This document shows positions 18,642-26,891 of a DNA stretch of 64,000 nt, one piece after another. A model generated the notes under the pieces. That model saw only the letters and a list, made by a program, of their open reading frames with translations, was not told where the DNA came from and did not search any database. The stretch's first letter is position 1; every line of letters starts with the position of its first letter. Source of the DNA: Barthelona sp. PCE (lineage: Eukaryota; Metamonada: BaSk clade). The position numbers and the translations under genes are program-made. The DNA lies in the NCBI GenBank assembly GCA_040285745.1, contig JAUFOR010000004.1, forward strand, positions 1,116,001 through 1,180,000. Reading direction: 5' to 3'.

Positions 18642-20474
18642 ATGAAATCATTGAATTTCAAAAGGGCACCAGTTGATTCCGAATTCTGGAAAGACCGCCA
18701 TTCTTATTTGAATGGAATGAGCAATGAGCCATTGAGTTTACGAGTCACATCTCGCCTACCGCAATTTCACTGCTCATCATCTGATGAAATTCCCGAAAAT
18801 AATGAAGAGCATTCATTTTTGAACAATTTGCACACTGCTTCTTGTAATACCAGAGAATCTCTTGAACGTCGTAGGCTAGAGCTTGATGTAGAGACAAAAA
18901 TAGCTGAATTAGATTTATTTTATAATAATGGTGAACTTACATATCAAGAAAGATGTATGAGCCACAATGCTGATGTTAATAGGATTGTTCAATCATTAGA
19001 TTTACGTCTTGAAACAATGGAAAGTGGTTTTATTCAATGGAAAAAAGGAATTGAAGAAGAGAAAAAGTTTTTAAAAAAAATGCTGATGGATTCGACTTAT
19101 TCAAGAGAGGAAATTATTGCACATTTACAAAGGCAACAGACGCCATTTAATCCACGTGTGATAGATCCTGATAAGGATGAAGAGAAAGAAGATACTAAAA
19201 AAGTTTCACAATTCACCCAACGGTCTTTAGAATGTGATATTGACCAAATTATGTATGAAAACACATTGTTAGTGCAACAAAACAGAGATAAAGACGCAGA
19301 AATTGCTCTATTGCGAGGAGAGAATAGAAAGCTTACATTTGCTATTAACGATACTAAATATAGTTTAGAAAGCGTAAGACAAGAATTACAAAACACAGAG
19401 TTGCTTCTAAAGACACAAGAGGAGCGCTGTCTGGATCTAAAGAAAGAAAGTAGTGCAGATAAACATGGCAAGCAACGCATACAATTGCAGTTAGAGAATT
19501 TGCAGGAAGAGCACAGTAATCTTGTTGAAAAGAATAGCATGATGAAGAAGAATTATGACAATCGAATGGAAAAACTTGTTGTTGAGCATAATATGAAGAT
19601 GGAAGGATTACAAAGTCAAGTGGATACTCATAGTTTTCTTGTACAGAAAGAACTGGAAGATCGTATAATTCTTTTAAACAACACCATCAGCAAGTTAACA
19701 GCCGAGATAACGACGATGAAGATGTCTGATTCATTACTGCAAGAGATCACAGATATTGATGAATCGCAACGATTTTTTGAGAATTCATTTGCAAAGGAAT
19801 TACGATTACAACATGATAAGGAAATTGTGCGAATCAGCGATGGTTACAAGACAAAGATATTAGATTTGGAGGAAGAAATGACAGTATTGAAAGATCAATT
19901 AAAAACTGATGGTATAGATGTGGTCATAGATCATGAGGTTGAAATGGCTACTAATGAGCTTAAACAGCAGTGTAAGAGGCTTAGAGATGAGTTATTTGAT
20001 ACAAATCTTCAGAATAATGTTTTAAAACAACGAGTTGAAGAACTTTTATTAGAGATGGAAGATATGGTTATTAAACCGGTAAACATGGTTATTGGGACTC
20101 AGAAAGGCCAAATTTTTGCATCAGATTCAACACAAACACATCAAATACAGTTGACAACAAGAGCTGTTTCAGTACATCCTCGTGTTAATGACATTGAAAC
20201 ACAGTACGTTAATGAAGACACATTAGAATACTCAACAAAATCAACGCAAATTGTCACCAATGTTGTACCCGCTTCAATTGATCAAAGAAGGTGTATACGA
20301 TGCGGTAAGAATGATTCTGTATCACAAATTTGTTCATTTCATCCTGGAGTTCTTTCGAGTCGAGATCCTTTGAGCAGGACTACGAGCGCACGTAGGTGCA
20401 GGAGAGAGTGTATGCCAGATGCAGAACCATGTATGACAGCACATAAACATGAATATGATGATATAATGCCATAA
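18642..20474 (+). CDS. Long coiled-coil protein with C-terminal Cys/His (CHORD-like) zinc module
   Basis: 610 residues from the first ATG at 18642. Residues ~70-480 are almost continuous coiled coil (heptads such as LQLENLQEEHSNLVEKNSMM). Near the C-terminus sits RCIRCGKND...ICSFHPGV, then CRREC and CMTAHKH. The order CxxC-x8-CxxHPG ... CxxxC ... CxxxxH resembles zinc modules with the C-(S/Y)-F/Y-HPG signature (CHORD-like). Together these suggest a structural or cytoskeletal scaffold with a zinc-stabilised tail. No orthologue recognised. Its stop is only 2 bp from the stop of the convergent gene. Confidence 0.65.
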   Translation: MKSLNFKRAPVDSEFWKDRHSYLNGMSNEPLSLRVTSRLPQFHCSSSDEIPENNEEHSFLNNLHTASCNTRESLERRRLELDVETKIAELDLFYNNGELTYQERCMSHNADVNRIVQSLDLRLETMESGFIQWKKGIEEEKKFLKKMLMDSTYSREEIIAHLQRQQTPFNPRVIDPDKDEEKEDTKKVSQFTQRSLECDIDQIMYENTLLVQQNRDKDAEIALLRGENRKLTFAINDTKYSLESVRQELQNTELLLKTQEERCLDLKKESSADKHGKQRIQLQLENLQEEHSNLVEKNSMMKKNYDNRMEKLVVEHNMKMEGLQSQVDTHSFLVQKELEDRIILLNNTISKLTAEITTMKMSDSLLQEITDIDESQRFFENSFAKELRLQHDKEIVRISDGYKTKILDLEEEMTVLKDQLKTDGIDVVIDHEVEMATNELKQQCKRLRDELFDTNLQNNVLKQRVEELLLEMEDMVIKPVNMVIGTQKGQIFASDSTQTHQIQLTTRAVSVHPRVNDIETQYVNEDTLEYSTKSTQIVTNVVPASIDQRRCIRCGKNDSVSQICSFHPGVLSSRDPLSRTTSARRCRRECMPDAEPCMTAHKHEYDDIMP

Positions 20475-20476
20475 AC

Positions 20477-21649
20477 TCAGCGACTGAGCAGTGCTATACT
20501 TTCTGAAAAAAGATGAGGGTTTGTGGAGCATGCTTGTTGTAATCCCACAAGAACTAAAGGATTATTGTCTGTGTATTGTGATCTTAATGCAGTTTCTGTT
20601 AGCTGAAACATCAATTCAGCATCTTCTTGTGCTGTTGCACGGATAGCACAAGCACCCCATGCGGGCGTGTGTTCAACAGATAGTCGATCACGCACGTATT
20701 TTTGGAAAATCAATGTTGGTAGTTGTGCAAGCATACCTTTTGACAAATTTGAGATGGCTTGAACAGATGATGCACCACAATGGAAGACAAACGGAACAAG
20801 CGCCTCATAGTCGAAAGGAGCAAGCATATGTATTACCAATAAACAACGCAATGAGTCAGAAATTTGTGCATCTTTTGCAGCTGGATTATTTGTTAAGTAC
20901 CACATTGTTGCATGAAGAAAGGCTTTGCGAAACAGTGTAGCAACCTCTTTAAGTGAAGCAATAACCGGTTGTAGATCATCTATTGGAATATTATGTAACA
21001 GTGTTAATATTTGTTGTGAAGCTATAGTAGCTTCCAGATTATTCATTTCAGGTATTAATTGAATTAAATCGCTGATTCTCTCTTCGGTAGATTGCTCCTT
21101 GATATTGATTGCAACGTGTTGTTCACTTAAAACAGGTGTTTCAGGATCAATTATGAAGGAAGGAAGCGGTAATCCGAATTCTCGTAAAAAAAGTGCTTTG
21201 AAACGTTTCTTTTCCTGTTTAACCTGGCTATCTTTGGAATAAATCTTTTCTAAATGTCTGAAAAAGTCAAACAAAAATTTTTGAAAATAGTCTGGTAAAT
21301 AAGCCAGATTAAATGATGCAAAAACAATTGCTCTTACTTCCACCTCAAGCATCTCTGAAGCATCCAGAACGTTGATGAATTTTTCGAATCTTGGATGGAA
21401 AATTAAAGATACAATGATTTTAAGTCGAGGCAGGTATTGTTTAGGTGTTCCTCTTAGAAGATTGACGAATGGAGAAACGAAATCAGCCCTCAAGTCAATT
21501 GAATCATCACACAGTCTGTTTAGAGTGTTGTATAAATCGATTAATGAAGAATTCTCTGTAACTGATGCAGTTTCTAATGTTTTGAGCATGTCCTCAGAAA
21601 ACCCAAGCAGATCAAAGATGATAGATGATGTACTTTGAAATGTTTCCAT
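20477..21649 (-). CDS. Uncharacterised all-helical protein
   Basis: 390 residues with a pattern of amphipathic helices and no membrane segment or signal peptide, as in HEAT/ARM-type repeat proteins (LLRGTPKQYLPRLKIIVSLI; LVIHMLAPFDYEALVPFVF). No catalytic motif seen and no family recognised. The ATG follows ACACCCTCTTTTA, and only 52 bp separate it from the divergent carnosine-methyltransferase ATG. Confidence 0.6.
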   Translation of the reverse strand: METFQSTSSIIFDLLGFSEDMLKTLETASVTENSSLIDLYNTLNRLCDDSIDLRADFVSPFVNLLRGTPKQYLPRLKIIVSLIFHPRFEKFINVLDASEMLEVEVRAIVFASFNLAYLPDYFQKFLFDFFRHLEKIYSKDSQVKQEKKRFKALFLREFGLPLPSFIIDPETPVLSEQHVAINIKEQSTEERISDLIQLIPEMNNLEATIASQQILTLLHNIPIDDLQPVIASLKEVATLFRKAFLHATMWYLTNNPAAKDAQISDSLRCLLVIHMLAPFDYEALVPFVFHCGASSVQAISNLSKGMLAQLPTLIFQKYVRDRLSVEHTPAWGACAIRATAQEDAELMFQLTETALRSQYTDNNPLVLVGLQQACSTNPHLFSESIALLSR

Positions 21650-21701
21650 TAAAAGAGGGTGTTTTCCACAAAAACAACCATCTAATCACTTATTTTTATT
21701 A
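21650..21701. promoter_or_regulatory. Very short bidirectional promoter
   Basis: The ATGs of two divergent genes are separated by 52 bp, which must contain both transcription starts unless transcripts overlap. ACCCTCTTTTA abuts the minus-strand ATG, and ATCACTTATTTTTATT abuts the plus-strand ATG. Confidence 0.5.
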
Positions 21702-22829
21702 ATGTGTGGGGGAGAGCATTGTAAAGGGCAGGGGAACTGTGAGAATTGTCAAAACTGTACTTGCAAAGATCATGAACACAGCAACACAGAATTAACTGCA
21801 GTAGATATGAATTCCATTCAAAAAGTCCTGAATTCAATGCGGACATACCACAGTGTTTTCATGCAGAAGATATTAAATGAATTTGACCTGTTCCAAGCTC
21901 TTAGCACCGAACATCAACAACGTTACACATCATATGAGGATAGACAGAACCGTTATGTTGATAGCGTTGGTGCTAACCAAGCATTTTTCAGGTTATTATT
22001 ATCATTCACTGATGTATACCTGAACTATGAAGGAAATTTTGAAATAGATGAAAACATTCAGCCAGATCCTGTTCAACATCAAAAGAACCAACAAATATTC
22101 GGGCTTATAGCAAGAGAGTGGAGCGCAGAATATGCAACTGAACGAGATGAATCATTTGGCGTTCTTTTAAATACATTAAAAGAAAATGTACCATGTACTG
22201 ACGATGTTGCAGTATTAATTCCTGGAAGCGCATGCGGAAGACTCGGGTGGGAAGTTTCTAAGCTGGGTTATAATAGTATTATGAATGAATTTGGATTTCA
22301 AATGCAATTATTGAGCAATCTTTTTTTGAATGTTGTTAACAAACCGGAATCTTTAACAATGTACCCGTATATTCACGATGCATGTAACCATGTGTCGCTT
22401 GATACGATGTTTAGGCGTGTTTTAGTCCCTGATCAATGTCCAGTAATGGAGGGGAGTGAAGAAAATGGTGAAATGTCGTTGTTATGTGGAGAATTCGTTG
22501 CTACATTCAGCAAAGAACAGTACAAAGATTCATTTGACTGTATTATGAGTTGTTTTTTCTTAGATACAGCTGTTAATATTTTTGAATACTTTGATACTAT
22601 CGTACATTGTTTAAAACCAGGTGGTATTCTAACCAATATCGGGCCCCTGGCATGGCATTGGAAAGATAAAAGTATCGAATTGACATTCTTAGAAATTAAA
22701 GAGATACTTGAAGGTTATGGTTTCGAATTTTTAGAATTAGATATGAAAGAAACAACATACGCTAGTTGTGAACATAGTCTTATGCCAACCGTATATGAGA
22801 CTGTATACTTTGTTGCTAAACTTAATTAG
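21702..22829 (+). CDS. Carnosine N-methyltransferase-like (N2227 family) SAM methyltransferase
   Basis: 375 residues. The family SAM loop reads VLIPGSACGRLGWEVSKLGY, followed by NEFGFQMQLLSNLFLN, matching the CARNMT1 pattern (VPGAGLGRLxWExAxxGY...NEFSxxMLxxS). Downstream, FDCIMSCFFLDTAVNIFEY, CLKPGGILTNIGPLAWHW and SIELTFLEIK are the other family blocks. Human CARNMT1 methylates carnosine and some protein histidines. Unusual is the first ~26 residues, MCGGEHCKGQGNCENCQNC and onward, with seven cysteines and histidines in a metallothionein-like arrangement. The 3' end overlaps the convergent coiled-coil gene by 8 bp. Confidence 0.88.
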   Translation: MCGGEHCKGQGNCENCQNCTCKDHEHSNTELTAVDMNSIQKVLNSMRTYHSVFMQKILNEFDLFQALSTEHQQRYTSYEDRQNRYVDSVGANQAFFRLLLSFTDVYLNYEGNFEIDENIQPDPVQHQKNQQIFGLIAREWSAEYATERDESFGVLLNTLKENVPCTDDVAVLIPGSACGRLGWEVSKLGYNSIMNEFGFQMQLLSNLFLNVVNKPESLTMYPYIHDACNHVSLDTMFRRVLVPDQCPVMEGSEENGEMSLLCGEFVATFSKEQYKDSFDCIMSCFFLDTAVNIFEYFDTIVHCLKPGGILTNIGPLAWHWKDKSIELTFLEIKEILEGYGFEFLELDMKETTYASCEHSLMPTVYETVYFVAKLN

Positions 22830-23604
22830 GATTTTTTTTTCTTTTTTTCCGGTTTTTTTTCCTTTCGATTAATTGTGCAATTTTTGAATGTAAATCATCA
22901 CGCTCATTTTTAACATTGGTATATTTCTTTCTAATATTTTCGTTATCATTGCTTAACTTTCGTACTAAACGTAGTAGTTCTTCATTTCTACGTTGCAAAA
23001 CAACCAGCTGTTTATGAATTTCTTCATTTTCACCATTTCCAACAGTCATGGTCTCCAGGTCTTGAACAACACTTTCCATTTGTTTCATTTGTTGAGTCAT
23101 TTGATTACGATTAGAAACTAACTCAGTTTTTAGTTTTTCATTTTCTTGCTTTAAAGATATAATAATCGCATTGTCTTTTTCTTTTTCAACAAGAAATATG
23201 TTCTTTATCTTGTTAATCTGTTTTAATAAAGTTTGTTGAGTTACAAATGTAGTAATATCTTCGTGTCTAAAAAGAAGCTCTTCATAATTCGGAAATACCT
23301 TTAGTGGACTGTCAATCATGGGGTTCTCGACAAAGAGAAGCCTGAATGCTTGCTTAGAATCGCTTAAATCTGACTTTATGCGAGAGTATTGCGCATTCAA
23401 TTCCTCGATTTGCTGTTTGAGAATCATATTTTCAGCCATTGCAGCTGAACTTTCAGCTAGAAAAGCATCATTGGAGAAATTTGGATCGGTTTTTGCGTTT
23501 AGAACGATTGCTTTTTGTAAAAGCCCTTGTAGTGATGATTTTTCTTGCATTTTATCATCACTAAACCTATCAAAGCTCCCTAGAAAGTACTTAACATCTT
23601 CCAT
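22822..23604 (-). CDS. Coiled-coil protein of unknown function
   Basis: 260 residues. Residues ~60-100 and 125-250 are predicted coiled coil by heptad pattern (LKQENEKLKTELVSNRNQM). The C-terminus is a basic tail (RKKNRKKRKKN). No other domain seen. CCCTTTTCATGAA immediately precedes the ATG. It overlaps the convergent methyltransferase gene by 8 bp at the stops. Confidence 0.6.
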   Translation of the reverse strand: MEDVKYFLGSFDRFSDDKMQEKSSLQGLLQKAIVLNAKTDPNFSNDAFLAESSAAMAENMILKQQIEELNAQYSRIKSDLSDSKQAFRLLFVENPMIDSPLKVFPNYEELLFRHEDITTFVTQQTLLKQINKIKNIFLVEKEKDNAIIISLKQENEKLKTELVSNRNQMTQQMKQMESVVQDLETMTVGNGENEEIHKQLVVLQRRNEELLRLVRKLSNDNENIRKKYTNVKNERDDLHSKIAQLIERKKNRKKRKKNPN

Positions 23605-23643
23605 TTCATGAAAAGGGATGTATTTATTGAACCGTAATTGATC

Positions 23644-24870
23644 TTAACTAAAACTTTTTGCTTTCTCTAATGCATATGTAAAATCCGGTATTTCCACAGC
23701 CAACTTCCTCACAAATGCTATTGCATCACTTTCAAAACTCAATAAATCAGCAAATTCATCATCTGTTGCTGACCAAAAATCTTTTGAAGCATTCACGATG
23801 AAAACACCATTACACTTCAGCCTATTGACTTGTAAAGCTCTCTGTGGAGGTAATAAACTTCTAAATTTGTTCACTGTATTTGGTATAAAAGGTCTTTTAA
23901 TTGTACTGAAAGCTATAGGTAACTGTGGTGTATCATTTCTATTATTATTTTTCTGTAATGGGTTTGAAATGATATCACTTCTTCTAGTATTACTATCTGG
24001 TTCAGATAAAGTATCATAATTAGGGTCAAACAACTCTTCAGTATCCAAATGTACTTCTTCCTTTAATGTGCGCGGCCTAATATCGTTTCCGGCAATCTGG
24101 GCAAGTAACATAGTTGGTAAACTTTCTAATAGTCTTACATGAGGAACTTGAAGCACAGGTTTTGTCCAATGCACTAATTTTTTGTTTTCAAACTCAAAAT
24201 TATGAAACGTAAGCACTGTCCCAGACAGCACAGACTCTAACAAACGATGATTCAACAAAGGAAGCCATAACACTGTAAAAAATGATTTTTCTGTATCAAG
24301 ATCTGTATTCTTTAATGTTAATATCTCTGGGAAGTCCCGCTTGAACTCCTTGATTCGGTTCCAAAGAGGTTTTCTCAAATATGGTGGATGTGAATCTTTA
24401 AATTGGAAGACTTGTACACTTGTATCTTCAACTTCATTAATAGATGATGTGCAAAAGATCTGCTTGAATCCATCATAGCGCTTCAGAGCGGATGTTTTCA
24501 CCCATAACTCTATACAGCTGAGAATAGGAGTGAAATATATTGGTAGAACGTTGGAATACATTTTTAGATATGTGAGGAATCCTGTAGGACAGTTGTAAAA
24601 GTTCCACAGATCCTGTAACTCATATTCCATAACGTTAGAATCTACTTCACTTAAAAAAGTATCGTGAAAGCTTCTTGTCCTTATATCTGGTGGTGAAGCC
24701 CCAGATTCTGACCCCAGAGAGGAGGAATAATCGAGTTCTGGAGCAGATAACCTTCGTTTAGATGGTGAAGTATTACTTATCGCTTGTGTGGGCGCGATAA
24801 ATGGTGCTGTTGATGATGCAAACGCAGCCACGTTTGACGTGTTCCCCAATGATGCAAACATTGTTGACAT
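23644..24870 (-). CDS. DUF789-family protein
   Basis: 408 residues. A Ser-rich N-terminus (1-75) precedes the conserved region: ELQDLWNFYNCPTGF, NVLPIYFTPILSCIELWVK, DSHPPYLRKPLWNRIKEF, FPEILTLKNTDLD and SFFTVLWLPLL, in the order typical of DUF789, a family best known from land plants. TVLTFHNFE matches the family's C-terminal LTYHSL block. Function is unknown. An acidic, Asn-rich insert separates the region from a conserved C-terminus. CCATTTCACAATC lies ~20 bp upstream of the ATG. It is downstream of the arrestin-like gene on the same strand, 55 bp apart. Confidence 0.72.
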   Translation of the reverse strand: MSTMFASLGNTSNVAAFASSTAPFIAPTQAISNTSPSKRRLSAPELDYSSSLGSESGASPPDIRTRSFHDTFLSEVDSNVMEYELQDLWNFYNCPTGFLTYLKMYSNVLPIYFTPILSCIELWVKTSALKRYDGFKQIFCTSSINEVEDTSVQVFQFKDSHPPYLRKPLWNRIKEFKRDFPEILTLKNTDLDTEKSFFTVLWLPLLNHRLLESVLSGTVLTFHNFEFENKKLVHWTKPVLQVPHVRLLESLPTMLLAQIAGNDIRPRTLKEEVHLDTEELFDPNYDTLSEPDSNTRRSDIISNPLQKNNNRNDTPQLPIAFSTIKRPFIPNTVNKFRSLLPPQRALQVNRLKCNGVFIVNASKDFWSATDDEFADLLSFESDAIAFVRKLAVEIPDFTYALEKAKSFS

Positions 24871-24925
24871 GCTGCAAAATTAAAGATTGTGAAATGGAAT
24901 TTGTATTAAAATGCAATCACTACAA

Positions 24926-26806
24926 TCATTTATTTTCAATAGCAACCATCAGTTGATCAATCTGGTTGCATAGATCAATGTTAAGTGTTGAAGCTTCATT
25001 CAATTCATTAACTTTTGACACTAATTCAATTTTGTTTTCAACAAGCTCTTTTTGTAATTTCTCAATAGTATTTAACATCTCCATCTCTCTATTTCGATGT
25101 GCTGCTTTCAAATTACTTAATGTAGTCTCAGAATTCAACGCTCTACTCAATAATCTTTCTCTATCTTCATTATTTACGCCTATTTCATTTGAAATTTGCT
25201 TCACATGCTTCTCTAATTCTTCATTTCTCGTTTTTAATGTATAGTTTTCTCGTTCTAAAGATTCTATCTTTGCATACAAGTTATGCATCTCACTTTCATA
25301 CCCCTTGATTACATTTTGTGTTGTTCCAATGATGTTACTGTCAATCTGATGCGTGGATAAACTGCGTTCAAGCATTGTACTTGATTCTCTTTTCATTTTG
25401 GATAAAACTCGCAAAATAATCTCTTTTTCATCATTAGAAAGTAAAAATGTATCTAATTCCAACTCATTTATACCCATTAAATCATTACTGGAACAGTTAC
25501 TCACAAATATCTTAAAATTTTGATTGTTTGTCACCCTAAGCAACAAATTTCTCAGTCTACCAATGGGGTTCTCTGCTACAGCTCCTGGATTGGGAACCTT
25601 GCCGAAATCTAATACACTAACACTGTGTATTTTCTTATCAACAAAACGTGAAGGTGATATTGGTGTATGATGAGCAGGTGAATGATGAGTAGGTGAATGC
25701 TGGGGTGGAGATAAGATAAAATTATCAGGTATGTTACCCCCTTCAAAATCTATTGTATGCTCTGCAATTAATGGTGTTCTGTTAGAGTTACTTACGGGTA
25801 CAATAAGGCTTGTTATTCTTGTTTTAATCGGTGTAGAAGAGCCTAACAGTTCTATAGTTAGATAATAATCACATATACAACAGGGAGATTTAAAAGAAGG
25901 CTGTAAAACAGGTATATCTAATGTAAAAGAAAAATTGGTCTGCTCTAACGGTCTCACCATAACGTCCTCCAAAGATAATTTCTTTCTAACAACCGTATTA
26001 CCTTTTTTAAAACGATGACCTCCAGCAATACCAAATAAAGCTTGTTTTAATTTAATATTGATTGGTCCTAAAATTGAAACCGTCTCATTATTAACAACCA
26101 TTTGCACTTGTGTTTTTTCGGATAAATGTGAAGCAATGTGTACTGTACAATCAACATTTGATGTACCTACAATATTTGATGATGTGCATGATCTTTCTTC
26201 CATTTGAATGAAAGCTGGTAATATATAAATTGGATGCTCTTTTATAATACGGTCAAAAGCACTTGTTTTAATTGAAATTCGCAGTTTAGATTGGATTTTA
26301 TACGCTGATGTATTGAGATTACAAGGATAATTTGAAGGAATGAAAATAGAAAAGTCAAATGTGTGCATTCCTTTTTTAAAAATGAAATCTTTTTGCTCTA
26401 AAAACGTTGCATCTGACGACTCAATCATCTCAGATGAATCATTAGAAACAAAAAAAGTAAGAATCTCTAATGTAAATTCATTACAAACACAATCTTGAGG
26501 AATAACAATGTTAATCCCCCCTGGTACCTCTGTGTTCTGGTTCATCTTCGAATCATTCATCACAATCCTCAATAAAGAATGTGATAGACCAGAAGTGGAT
26601 GTGTCAAAATTTTCAAATGAATGATTCAAAACAGATATGCGCAGATTCTTCCCATTGATATGTTGCGGGAGATCTGGTGTGGACCCCCAATGTGATGCTG
26701 ACATGCGCGAGAATGAACTATGCAAAGAATTTAATGAATCTCTGCGGGTCAAACTCAAACCGTCCTTAAAGCTTGATACGGACGGAGTCAAAGTTCTGTG
26801 ATGCAT
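24926..26806 (-). CDS. Arrestin-fold protein with C-terminal coiled coil
   Basis: 626 residues. A disordered Ser-rich leader (1-50) is followed by two beta-sandwich regions resembling arrestin N and C domains: KKGMHTFDFSIFIPSNYPCNL with KIQSKLRISIK (the FxFxLPxxLP...YxLxA pattern of the N domain), and FSFTLDIPVL...CCICDYYLTIEL for the C domain. A His/Pro/Ser repeat (SPTHHSPAHHTPISPS) precedes a ~110-residue coiled coil at the end. Alpha-arrestins are adaptors for trafficking and ubiquitylation; no PPxY motif was seen here. The sequence is divergent, so this is a fold-level call. Confidence 0.55.
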   Translation of the reverse strand: MHHRTLTPSVSSFKDGLSLTRRDSLNSLHSSFSRMSASHWGSTPDLPQHINGKNLRISVLNHSFENFDTSTSGLSHSLLRIVMNDSKMNQNTEVPGGINIVIPQDCVCNEFTLEILTFFVSNDSSEMIESSDATFLEQKDFIFKKGMHTFDFSIFIPSNYPCNLNTSAYKIQSKLRISIKTSAFDRIIKEHPIYILPAFIQMEERSCTSSNIVGTSNVDCTVHIASHLSEKTQVQMVVNNETVSILGPINIKLKQALFGIAGGHRFKKGNTVVRKKLSLEDVMVRPLEQTNFSFTLDIPVLQPSFKSPCCICDYYLTIELLGSSTPIKTRITSLIVPVSNSNRTPLIAEHTIDFEGGNIPDNFILSPPQHSPTHHSPAHHTPISPSRFVDKKIHSVSVLDFGKVPNPGAVAENPIGRLRNLLLRVTNNQNFKIFVSNCSSNDLMGINELELDTFLLSNDEKEIILRVLSKMKRESSTMLERSLSTHQIDSNIIGTTQNVIKGYESEMHNLYAKIESLERENYTLKTRNEELEKHVKQISNEIGVNNEDRERLLSRALNSETTLSNLKAAHRNREMEMLNTIEKLQKELVENKIELVSKVNELNEASTLNIDLCNQIDQLMVAIENK

Positions 26807-26891
26807 ATGTGGGTCAGATAAACATACAAATCGTTACTGAAAAGGTAGTATAATCGTGTTACACCTTTTATTCAGCTTTTCTAAAGGGCAT
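26807..26891. promoter_or_regulatory. Short bidirectional promoter
   Basis: 85 bp between the divergent arrestin-like and RMC1 ATGs. Each strand carries a pyrimidine-rich element: TACCTTTTCAGT on the minus strand (26836-26847) and ACACCTTTTATTCAGC on the plus strand (26860-26875). Confidence 0.45.
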
